From Tunturiibacter gelidiferens (lineage in GTDB: Bacteria > Acidobacteriota > Terriglobia > Terriglobales > Acidobacteriaceae), in NCBI RefSeq assembly GCF_014201335.1, contig NZ_JACHEB010000015.1:1-64000 (forward strand): a stretch of 64,000 bases of DNA, written 5' to 3'. Shown here one piece after another: positions 40,683-48,429 of the stretch; position 1 is the first letter of the stretch, and each line of letters starts with the position of its first letter. Position numbers and translations under genes: made by a program. The notes under the pieces are model-generated. The model did not search any database, had not been told where the DNA came from, and was given only the letters and a program-made list of their open reading frames with translations.

Positions 40683-41846
40683 ATGACCAACACTCGGTTC
40701 ACCTTCACTCGCAGGCAGAGTGCGTCGAACAAAACACCGCGTCAGATTAACCGGAACCTGGTATTCAATCTGGTGAGAACGCGTCAACCGCTTTCGCGTG
40801 CCGACCTTGCTCGCGTCTCCGGCCTGCAGCGAAGCACGGTCTCGTTGATCGTCGAAGATCTGATAAAGGATAAGTGGATTCTGGAGGGTTCGACGGGGCG
40901 GCCACCACGCGGACGCAGACCGACCTTTCTCGAATTGAATCATCAGCGGGCTGTGATTGCGTTGGATATCCATCCATCACAGACAACGGTTGCGGTGACA
41001 GATCTTGGCGGGAAGATTGTTGCGCAGAATGTGGTCGAGCTGCCGGAGGATCCGAAGAAGGCGATACAGCCGATTATTGCGGCGATTCGCAAGCTGATGG
41101 CTTCGCATAGCGATAAGTCGTTTGACGGGATCGGGATCAGTTTGCCGGGCCGCGCCGATCCTCTTCGCGACGAACCGATCTTTGCGCCGAATCTGAAGTG
41201 GTCGATCTCGAGTATCAAGTCTCGCATTCAGAAGGCGACGGGGTTGCGGGTTGAGATGGACAACGTCGCGAATGCTTGTGCCTTGTCGGAGGTTTGGTTT
41301 GGCGATAGCGATGGGTTGCACGATCTGGTGGTGGTGAATGTTTCGGAGGGAATTGGAACAGGGATCTTTGCCAATGGGCAACTGCTGCGCGGAGCGAACG
41401 GCATGGCGGGAGAGTTTGGCCATGTGCAGATGGAGATGAATGGGCCTCGTTGTGGCTGCGGAGGGCGCGGGTGCTGGGAGACTGTCAGCTCGAATCGCGC
41501 GGGGTTGCGCTACTACGAGGAGATGAGTGGAAACGCTGCGCCGTCGAGCTTCGCTGCGCTGGTGAAGATGGCTCAGTCGCATGACGCGAATGCGGTAAAG
41601 GCGCTGGAGAAGATGTCCTCGTTTCTTGGGCGAGGGCTGAGGATGGTTGCGAGTGCGCTGGCGCCAAGCGAGATCGTTGTGGTTGGGGATATCACGGCAG
41701 CGTGGTACTTGTTTGGACCGATTGTTGAGGGCGAACTGAACCAGAACGCGCTTTCGAAGCCGCCCAGACTGCGGCCTGCTTTTGAAGGAAATACGGCGCG
41801 GTTGCGCAGCGCGGTGGCGTTGGTAATGAATGGGAGCCTGGTTTAG
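40683..41846 (+). CDS. ROK-family transcriptional regulator
   Basis: 387 residues. An N-terminal winged helix (NRNLVFNLVRTRQPLSRADL, then SGLQRSTVSLIVEDLIKD) is joined to a ROK sugar-kinase-like domain. The latter has ALDIHPSQTTVAVTDLGGK for phosphate binding, GIGISLPGRADP, NVSEGIGTGIFANGQLL and the zinc-binding cluster RCGCGGRGCWETVSS. The order and length match NagC/Mlc/XylR-type repressors that answer to a sugar. It is not next to a sugar operon; the beta-oxidation operon starts 125 bp downstream on the same strand behind its own promoter. So the target is unknown. Confidence 0.9.
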   Translation: MTNTRFTFTRRQSASNKTPRQINRNLVFNLVRTRQPLSRADLARVSGLQRSTVSLIVEDLIKDKWILEGSTGRPPRGRRPTFLELNHQRAVIALDIHPSQTTVAVTDLGGKIVAQNVVELPEDPKKAIQPIIAAIRKLMASHSDKSFDGIGISLPGRADPLRDEPIFAPNLKWSISSIKSRIQKATGLRVEMDNVANACALSEVWFGDSDGLHDLVVVNVSEGIGTGIFANGQLLRGANGMAGEFGHVQMEMNGPRCGCGGRGCWETVSSNRAGLRYYEEMSGNAAPSSFAALVKMAQSHDANAVKALEKMSSFLGRGLRMVASALAPSEIVVVGDITAAWYLFGPIVEGELNQNALSKPPRLRPAFEGNTARLRSAVALVMNGSLV

Positions 41847-41930
41847 AGGCGTCCACGGTGGCGGTGGAGAAGATTAGTGGTCGGCTGGGATGACGGCAGA
41901 ATATCCTTTTAGAATGAGCGGCTTGAAAAA

Positions 41931-41975
41931 TGAATGGATATTCACTTGACGGACTGAATGGCCATTCAGTATGCT
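41931..41975 (+). promoter_or_regulatory. fadNAE promoter with FadR-type double operator
   Basis: TTGACG (41946-41951) and TATGCT (41970-41975) form a sigma70-type promoter with an 18-bp spacer. That spacer is filled by ACTGAATGGCCATTCAGT (41953-41970), a perfect 18-bp palindrome. A second, less perfect copy TGAATGGATATTCA (41931-41944) lies 24 bp upstream, centre to centre. TGAATG/CATTCA arms are the hallmark of the Bacillus FadR (TetR family) box that controls fadNAE there. A repressor bound here would shut the promoter until acyl-CoA is present. No fadR gene is in the window. Confidence 0.85.
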
Positions 41976-42015
41976 TCGCATCGTTCGGGTCATACTGCCC
42001 GCCGGAGCTTTTGAC

Positions 42016-44535
42016 ATGTCTTCCAGCACTCTTGAAGTAGCCACGCCGCAGAGTTCGGCAAAGCCCAACCAGATCAAGGATCACAGGCAGATCAGTAAGG
42101 TGGCCGTTCTCGGGGCGGGGACTATGGGGTCGCGCATCGCGGCGCACATTGCAAATGCCGGGTTGCCGGTGGTGCTGCTGGATATCGTTCCGCCGGGGAC
42201 CGACGCGAGCGCGCCGAAGCAGGAGCGGAACAAGTTTGTTCTGGCGGCGATGGATGGATTGAAGAAGTCGAAGCCTGCGGCGTTCTATGCGGTGGAGAGC
42301 GCGCGGCTGATTACGATTGGCAACTTCGACGATGATCTTGCTTTGATTGCTGACTGCGACTGGATTATTGAGGTGGTTGCGGAGAATCTTGAGATCAAGC
42401 GGGCGTTGCTCGAGAAGGTGCAACAACATCGCCGCAAGGACTCGATCATTACGAGCAATACCAGTGGTCTTCCGATTCATAAGATTGTGGAAGGCATGCC
42501 GATGGAGCTGCGGAGACATTGGTTCGGCACACACTTCTTTAATCCGCCACGGTACATGCGGCTGCTTGAGGTGGTTCGGACGCCGGACACGGACCCGTCG
42601 GATATTGCGGCGGTGGAGCACTTCTGCGATCTGCGGTTGGGGAAGGCGATTGTTCATTCGCACGATACCCCGAACTTTATTGCGAACCGCATCGGGACGT
42701 TTTCGATGGGGAACGCGATTCGTCTGATGCAGGAGCAAGGGCTGACGATTGAAGAGGTTGATACGTTGACGGGTTCTGCGCTGGGGTGGCCGAAGACGGG
42801 GACGTTTCGGCTGGGCGATATGGTTGGCGTGGATGTGCTGGCGCATGTGGCTACGAATTTTTCCGCGCAGGCAGAAAAGATTAAGGATGAGCGCGCTGAA
42901 GTGAAGCTGGCGCCTTTTATCGGCACGATGCTCGAGAGGAAGTGGCTCGGGGATAAGACGAAGCAGGGGTTTTATAAGAAGGAAGGCAAGGACGCGGAGG
43001 GGCGCGACCTGCGGCATGTTCTTGACTGGCAGACGCTGGACTATAAGCCGAACATGCGGCCGAAGTTTCCTGCGATCGAGATGGCGAAGAATGTGGAGTC
43101 GACGCATGCTCGCATCGCGCAGCTGCTGCATGCAGATGTGACAAAGGATAAGGCGGCTGCGTTTTACTGGCCACTGCTGACGGAGCTGTTTACTTACAGT
43201 GCGAATCGCGTGCCGGAGATTGCGGACAATATTGTTGAGATCGATCAGGCGATGAAGACGGGCTTCAATTGGGAGCTTGGGCCGTTTGAGATGTTCGATG
43301 CTGCGGGTGTGAAGGCTACGACGGAGAAGATGCGGGTTGCCGGTGTGCCGATCTCTGCGAATGTTGAGAAGCTGTTGGCCTATGCGGAGAAGCATGGGGA
43401 GGCGAATCCTTCGTGGTACCAGGATGATGCTTCGGTGCCTTCGGGGCGGCTGTTCTTCGATCCGGTGAGTGGCGCGTATAAGCCGGTGGTGACTGCGGAC
43501 GGCGTGACGTCGCTGGGGGTGATCAAGAAGGCGAATGGAGTTGTGAAGAAGAATCATGGCGCGTCGGTGATCGATTTGGGCGATGGTGTTGCGGGGATTG
43601 AGTTGCATTCGAAGATGAATGCGCTGGGCGATGACATCGTCAATTTGATTACGCAGACGCTGAAGCCAACGAGTGAGATTGTGGGCAACTTCGAGGCGTT
43701 TGTTATTACGGGGGACTCGGCGAACTTTTCGGTTGGCGCGAATTTGATGCAGCTGCTGCTCGGCGTGCAGGAAGAGGAGTGGGATGAGGTCGAGATGGCA
43801 GTGCGTGCGTTCCAGAATATGACGCAGGCGATCAAGTTCTGTCCGCGTCCTGTGGTGGTTGCGCCGTACGGGATGTGTCTGGGGGGCGGTGTTGAGATTG
43901 CGCTCCATGCGACGGCGCGACAGCCTCATTCGGAGCTGTATATGGGTTTGGTAGAGGCTGGTGTTGGTTTGATTCCGGGCGGCGGCGGTTGCAAGGAGAT
44001 GACGATTCGGTCGGTGGAGGCGGGGTCGAGCATACGTCCTGATGCGCGCGGCGAGGGCGTGGGGATCTTTGAGGCGCTGAAGAAGAACTTTGAGACGATT
44101 GCGATGGCGAAGGTTTCGACCAGCGCGGCGGAGGCTCGGTCCATGGGATTCTTGAGGGCGTCCGACGGTCTCACGATGAATCGTGAACGCTTGCTGACGG
44201 ATGCAAAGACGAAGGCTCGTGCGATTGCCGATGCTGGGTATAGTGCGCCTATTGTGCGCACCGATATTCCCGCGCCGGGGGAGAGCGTGCTGGCTACGTT
44301 GAAGCTGGCGGTGTGGACGATGCGGGAGGGGCAGTACATCTCCGATCATGACGCGAAGATTGCGAACTGGGTGGCATATGCTTTGTGTGGAGGAAAGGTC
44401 ACGCCGGGTACACCGGTGACGGAGCAGTATCTCCTGGATCTGGAGCGTGAGGCGTTCCTCTCGTTGTGCGGGGAGAAGAAGACGCAGGAACGGATTGCGT
44501 TTACGTTGAAGACGGGGAAACCGCTGAGGAATTAG
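42016..44535 (+). CDS. fadN: 3-hydroxyacyl-CoA dehydrogenase/enoyl-CoA hydratase (FadN-type)
   Basis: 839 residues. The order is the reverse of E. coli FadB: the NAD-binding dehydrogenase domain comes first (VAVLGAGTMGSRIAAHIANA, then ITSNTSGLPIHKI and RHWFGTHFFNPPRYMRLLEV) and the enoyl-CoA hydratase domain last (LHSKMNALGDDIVNLI, GDSANFSVGANLMQLLLG, VAPYGMCLGGGVEIALHATA, AGVGLIPGGGGCKEM). This matches FadN of Bacillus. It catalyses two steps of beta-oxidation in the cytoplasm. ATG at 42016 follows CCGGAG with eight bases between; the ATG at 41971 overlaps the -10 box and is not used. First gene of the operon fadN-fadA-DUF3592-fadE. Confidence 0.93.
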   Translation: MSSSTLEVATPQSSAKPNQIKDHRQISKVAVLGAGTMGSRIAAHIANAGLPVVLLDIVPPGTDASAPKQERNKFVLAAMDGLKKSKPAAFYAVESARLITIGNFDDDLALIADCDWIIEVVAENLEIKRALLEKVQQHRRKDSIITSNTSGLPIHKIVEGMPMELRRHWFGTHFFNPPRYMRLLEVVRTPDTDPSDIAAVEHFCDLRLGKAIVHSHDTPNFIANRIGTFSMGNAIRLMQEQGLTIEEVDTLTGSALGWPKTGTFRLGDMVGVDVLAHVATNFSAQAEKIKDERAEVKLAPFIGTMLERKWLGDKTKQGFYKKEGKDAEGRDLRHVLDWQTLDYKPNMRPKFPAIEMAKNVESTHARIAQLLHADVTKDKAAAFYWPLLTELFTYSANRVPEIADNIVEIDQAMKTGFNWELGPFEMFDAAGVKATTEKMRVAGVPISANVEKLLAYAEKHGEANPSWYQDDASVPSGRLFFDPVSGAYKPVVTADGVTSLGVIKKANGVVKKNHGASVIDLGDGVAGIELHSKMNALGDDIVNLITQTLKPTSEIVGNFEAFVITGDSANFSVGANLMQLLLGVQEEEWDEVEMAVRAFQNMTQAIKFCPRPVVVAPYGMCLGGGVEIALHATARQPHSELYMGLVEAGVGLIPGGGGCKEMTIRSVEAGSSIRPDARGEGVGIFEALKKNFETIAMAKVSTSAAEARSMGFLRASDGLTMNRERLLTDAKTKARAIADAGYSAPIVRTDIPAPGESVLATLKLAVWTMREGQYISDHDAKIANWVAYALCGGKVTPGTPVTEQYLLDLEREAFLSLCGEKKTQERIAFTLKTGKPLRN

Positions 44536-44630
44536 GATCTGTCGTTCGCGGGATAACGCAGGCAGGGATTGGGTTTCATTCACAGACTTCAGGAGCATCT
44601 CTGAAGGCAGAAGTCAGGAGTTAAGTGGTT

Positions 44631-45809
44631 ATGAAAGAAGTCATCATTGCATCCGCTGTTCGCACCGCTGTTGGAAAGGCTCCTCGCGGCACGCTTCGCA
44701 CGACTCGGCCGGACGACCTTGCTGCGTTTGCGATCTCGGGGGCGCTCGAGCGTATTCCTCAACTCGACAAGTCGGAGATTGAGGATGTGATTCTGGGCTG
44801 CGCCATGCCTGAGGCGGAACAGGGAATGAATGTTGCGCGGGTTGCGAGCTTCCGTGCTGGTTTGCCGATTACGGCTGCGGGGATGACGATCAACCGGTAC
44901 TGCGCGTCGGGGTTGCAGTCGATTGCGCTGGCGGCTGATCGGATTCGTGGCGGGTCGGCGGACTGCATTGTGGCGGGCGGTACGGAGAGCATGTCGTATG
45001 TTCCGTTCGGCGGGAATAAGATTTCGGTGAATCCGTGGCTGGTAGAGAACTATCCGGGGTCTTACATGTCGATGGGACTGACTGCGGAGCGGGTTGCGAA
45101 TCACTATGGGATCAGCCGCGAACAGATGGATCAGTTTTCGTATGAGAGCCATCAGAAGGCGCTGGCTGCGATTGCCAGTGGAAAGTTTGACGATGAGATT
45201 GTTCCGATTACGGTTACAAGCACTGTGCCGAATGGTAAGAAGGCCAAGACGACGGAGGCCACGTTCAAGCAGGATGAGGGCCCGCGTGCCGATACTTCGC
45301 TTGAGGCGCTGGCGAAGCTGAAACCGGTGTTTCATGCAAAGGGGACGGTGACGGCGGGTAACTCGAGCCAGACATCGGATGGGGCGGCGGCGGCGGTTGT
45401 GATGTCTGCGGAGCGTGCGGCTCAGTTGGGCATTAAGCCGATGGGGAAATTTATCGCGTTCGCTTATGCTGGCTGCGATCCGGAGGAGATGGGGATTGGG
45501 CCGATTCATGCGATTCCAAAGGTTTTGAAGATGGCTGGATTGTCGCTGGATGATATCGATCTGTTTGAGTTGAACGAGGCCTTTGCGGCGCAGTCGCTTG
45601 CGGTGCTGAAGGTGCTGGGGATTGATGCTGCGAAGGTGAATGTCAATGGCGGCGCGATTGCGCTGGGGCATCCGTTGGGTTGCACGGGGGCCAAGTTGAC
45701 GGCGACGCTTCTGCGCGAGATGCCGCGGCGCAAGGCGAAGTATGGGATTGTGACCATGTGCGTTGGCGGAGGGATGGGTGCTGCGGGGATCTATGAGGCT
45801 GTGAATTAG
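44631..45809 (+). CDS. fadA: Acetyl-CoA C-acyltransferase (thiolase)
   Basis: 392 residues. Thiolase that splits 3-ketoacyl-CoA with CoA, the last step of beta-oxidation. The nucleophile Cys lies in TINRYCASGLQSIALAADRI; the late catalytic residues in NGGAIALGHPLGCTGAKLTA and VTMCVGGGMGAAGIYE. Full-length. Two starts are close: GTG at 44625, four bases after AGGAG, and ATG at 44631, ten bases after it; I prefer ATG by homology (MKEVIIASAVRTAVGK). It follows fadN after 95 bp, a spacing that contains no strong terminator, and is 18 bp from the next gene. Confidence 0.93.
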   Translation: MKEVIIASAVRTAVGKAPRGTLRTTRPDDLAAFAISGALERIPQLDKSEIEDVILGCAMPEAEQGMNVARVASFRAGLPITAAGMTINRYCASGLQSIALAADRIRGGSADCIVAGGTESMSYVPFGGNKISVNPWLVENYPGSYMSMGLTAERVANHYGISREQMDQFSYESHQKALAAIASGKFDDEIVPITVTSTVPNGKKAKTTEATFKQDEGPRADTSLEALAKLKPVFHAKGTVTAGNSSQTSDGAAAAVVMSAERAAQLGIKPMGKFIAFAYAGCDPEEMGIGPIHAIPKVLKMAGLSLDDIDLFELNEAFAAQSLAVLKVLGIDAAKVNVNGGAIALGHPLGCTGAKLTATLLREMPRRKAKYGIVTMCVGGGMGAAGIYEAVN

Positions 45810-45827
45810 AGTATGCGTCGATACTCC

Positions 45828-46256
45828 ATGCCGGATCGAACAGCGCTGACGAAGTTGCGTCCGGCGGGTAGGAGTGACTGGCATCAAATTCGAGTGGTGA
45901 TTGGGTACGTCGCGGTAATTGCAGTTGTTATTGCGGTTACGTTTTTTATCAAGCGCCTGCATCGAGAAGAGATTGAACAGAACTGGAAATGTGCGACGGC
46001 GACTATTGAAGACGTTCAGCCGAAGATGATTCAGTTCGTGAACAACGCGAAAGGCGGCGGAGTGGCTCTCTATGAGGTTTCGATTCTTGCGAAGTACGTC
46101 TCTGAGGGTAAGGCGCATGAGAGATGGATCATTGTGGAGCAGCCGCCGGTAACGTTGGCCGAAGCGGAACTGGAGACGTTTCGCTGGAAGGGTCAGCAGT
46201 GTGTTGTCCGATGGAACTCTCTGGGATCCGGCGAGATGATCGCTGAAGTGAGTTAG
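45828..46256 (+). CDS. DUF3592-like membrane protein (142 aa)
   Basis: A small protein with one membrane span after about 20 residues (VVIGYVAVIAVVIAVTFFI) and an outer or inner soluble part: HREEIEQNWKCATATIEDVQ, ALYEVSILAKYVSEGKAHERW, and the end AELETFRWKGQQCVVRWNSL. It resembles DUF3592-type sandwiches. The function is unknown to me. It sits between fadA and fadE in the operon, 18 bp after fadA and 44 bp before fadE, so it is likely produced with the beta-oxidation enzymes; role in membrane association of the complex is only a guess. Start ATG 45828 (MPDRT). Confidence 0.6.
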   Translation: MPDRTALTKLRPAGRSDWHQIRVVIGYVAVIAVVIAVTFFIKRLHREEIEQNWKCATATIEDVQPKMIQFVNNAKGGGVALYEVSILAKYVSEGKAHERWIIVEQPPVTLAEAELETFRWKGQQCVVRWNSLGSGEMIAEVS

Positions 46257-46300
46257 GTCTGCATTTTTGAACGTTCAGAATTCGTAGAAGGAGTAACACT

Positions 46301-48121
46301 ATGGCAACGATGACTACACCTGAGCCGACTACCACTGCCCGCATCGCAGGTGGCAGCTTCCTGATCAGCGATCCGGCGCCCGCCGATTGTTTCTTTCCCG
46401 AGGACTTTACCGACGAGCATAAACAGATCGCGGAGACTACGGCGAACTTTGCTGTGAACGAGATTATGCCGGCGTCTGATTCGATTGAGGCGAAGGATTT
46501 CTCGGTGACAAAGCGGCTGCTGAAGGAGGCTGCAGAGCTGGGGCTAACGGCGATCGATATTCCTGAGGAGTATGGCGGGCTGGAGATGGATAAGGCCACT
46601 TCGGCCATTGTTGCTGAGAACATCTCGAAGCAGGCGAGTTTTTCTGTCGCGTTTTCGGCGCATACCGGCATTGGTACGCTGCCGCTGGTCTGGTACGGGA
46701 ATGCCGAGCAGAAGAAGAAGTATCTGCCGAAGATTGCTTCGGGGGAGATCGTGTCGGCGTATGCGCTTTCGGAGTCGACGAGTGGCTCGGATGCGGTGAA
46801 CGCGAAGACGAAGGCGGTGCTGTCGGCGGATGGGAAGACTTACACGCTGAACGGCGAGAAGATGTGGATCTCGAATGCAGGCTTTGCGGATCTGTTTACC
46901 GTGTTTGCGAAGTGCGCGATTCCGGATGGGCCGGATGCAGGGAAGGAAAAGCTGACGGCGTTTTTGATTGAGCGGGGGACCCCTGGCTTTACGCAAGGTA
47001 AAGAGGAGCACAAGCTTGGGATTCGCGGCAGCTCGACCTGCCCGTTGATTTTGACGGACTGTGTGATTCCGGCTGGGAATCTTCTGGGCGAGGTGGGGAA
47101 GGGCCATCATATCGCGTTCAATATTCTGAATGTGGGGCGGTATAAGTTGGGGAACGCTGCGATTGGCGGCGCTCGGATGGCGCTGAATAATGGGATTCGG
47201 TATGCGATCGATCGTAAGGCGTTCGGGAAGTCAATCTCGGAGTTTGGGTTGATTCAGGAGAAGATTGCGAACTGCGCGGCCGGAATTTTTGTGGGTGGCG
47301 CGGTGTGTTATCGCACGGTGGGGCTGATCGATAAGGCTCTGGCCGGCGTGGACAAGAACGATACGAAGGAGATTCAGAAACGGATCGAGGACTATGCGGT
47401 GGAGTGCTCGATCGTAAAGGTGTGGGCGAGCGAGATGCTGGATATGGTGGTCGATGAGACGCTGCAGATCTTCGCTGGTTACGGTTATGTCGAAGAGTTT
47501 CCTGCGGAGCGCGCTTACCGCGATGCGCGAATCAATCGGATCTTCGAGGGGACGAATGAGATCAACCGATTGATTATTACCGGCTGGTTGATGAAGTCGG
47601 CGATGAGCGGCAAGCTGGCGCTGATGCCGGCGATCAAGAAGTTGATGGACGAGGTGATGTCGGGGCCTAGCGAGAAGATAGAACGCGAAGGACCGCTGGG
47701 TGACGAGCGCAACCTGCTGGCGAATGCGAAGAAGGTGACGTTGTTTGTTGCGGGTGCTGCGACGCAGAAGTACATGACGCAGATCGCGGACGAGCAGGAG
47801 GTGATGGGGGCGATCTCGGACATGATCATCGAGGTCTTCGCGATGGAGAGTGCGATTCTGCGAGCAGAGAAGATTGCGGCCAGGCAGTCTGGGGACGCGA
47901 CCGATGTCTATGTTGCGATGGCGCGGATCTATGCAGATAAGGCTATGGCTGTGATTGAGCTGGCGGCGCGGAAGGTGATTGCGGCGGTGGCGGAGGGAGA
48001 TATGCTGCGGACTCAGCTTACGATCCTGCGGCGGCTCTCGAAACACGATTCGGCGGATACGATCAAGCTCCGACGGCAGGTGGCTCAGTATGTCCTGAAA
48101 GCCGGGAAGTACAGCATTTAG
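46301..48121 (+). CDS. fadE: Acyl-CoA dehydrogenase (FadE-type)
   Basis: 606 residues. First step of beta-oxidation. The acyl-CoA dehydrogenase core has AYALSESTSGSDAVNAKTKA (flavin/acyl binding), EKMWISNAGFADLFTVFAKC, and the active-site Glu region RDARINRIFEGTNEINRLII. A C-terminal helical extension of about 150 residues (ADEQEVMGAISDMIIEVFAM, then MARIYADKAMAVIELAARKV) is typical of the FadE-like subgroup also seen in Bacillus. AGAAGGAG ribosome site before the ATG at 46301. Last gene of the operon; a terminator follows at 48144-48178. Electrons go to an ETF not in the window. Confidence 0.92.
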   Translation: MATMTTPEPTTTARIAGGSFLISDPAPADCFFPEDFTDEHKQIAETTANFAVNEIMPASDSIEAKDFSVTKRLLKEAAELGLTAIDIPEEYGGLEMDKATSAIVAENISKQASFSVAFSAHTGIGTLPLVWYGNAEQKKKYLPKIASGEIVSAYALSESTSGSDAVNAKTKAVLSADGKTYTLNGEKMWISNAGFADLFTVFAKCAIPDGPDAGKEKLTAFLIERGTPGFTQGKEEHKLGIRGSSTCPLILTDCVIPAGNLLGEVGKGHHIAFNILNVGRYKLGNAAIGGARMALNNGIRYAIDRKAFGKSISEFGLIQEKIANCAAGIFVGGAVCYRTVGLIDKALAGVDKNDTKEIQKRIEDYAVECSIVKVWASEMLDMVVDETLQIFAGYGYVEEFPAERAYRDARINRIFEGTNEINRLIITGWLMKSAMSGKLALMPAIKKLMDEVMSGPSEKIEREGPLGDERNLLANAKKVTLFVAGAATQKYMTQIADEQEVMGAISDMIIEVFAMESAILRAEKIAARQSGDATDVYVAMARIYADKAMAVIELAARKVIAAVAEGDMLRTQLTILRRLSKHDSADTIKLRRQVAQYVLKAGKYSI

Positions 48122-48143
48122 GCGTCGCTTGATTCGAATTGAA

Positions 48144-48178
48144 GGCCAGTCGATGAGTTTTTCCGACTGGTCTTTTTT
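48144..48178 (+). terminator. Rho-independent terminator after fadE
   Basis: GGCCAGTCG and CGACTGGTC (one G-U pair) form a hairpin with an 11-base loop, followed by TTTTTT. It ends the fad operon. About 250 bp then remain before the S53 gene, enough for its own promoter. Confidence 0.85.
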
Positions 48179-48429
48179 CGTTTCCGCTCGAGACGATAGC
48201 CGGGGAAAGGGATTGGGGCGGATAGGCAGGCCCAGTTTCGGCTTATCTTCCTGAAATGGCACAATCAGATAGGCGAAATAATCTCTTTACATTTGTAGGC
48301 GCAACATTTGGATTTATCGTCTGTCTAAGCATGTACCTCGGTCCCTGTCTCAGGGCCGTAGGCGATTCGAACTTAGTGTGTGTATCAGCAGGCCACTCCG
48401 TAACCCGGTAATAAGGTAGAAGAATATCC

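Noticed and set aside
41692..44598. A 968-codon open frame on the minus strand opposite fadN
   Set aside because: Arg/Leu/His-rich mirror of a GC-biased coding strand, with no signal, fold or start context. fadN on the other strand has full family motifs. The same holds for the 509-codon frame opposite fadA (44589-46118).
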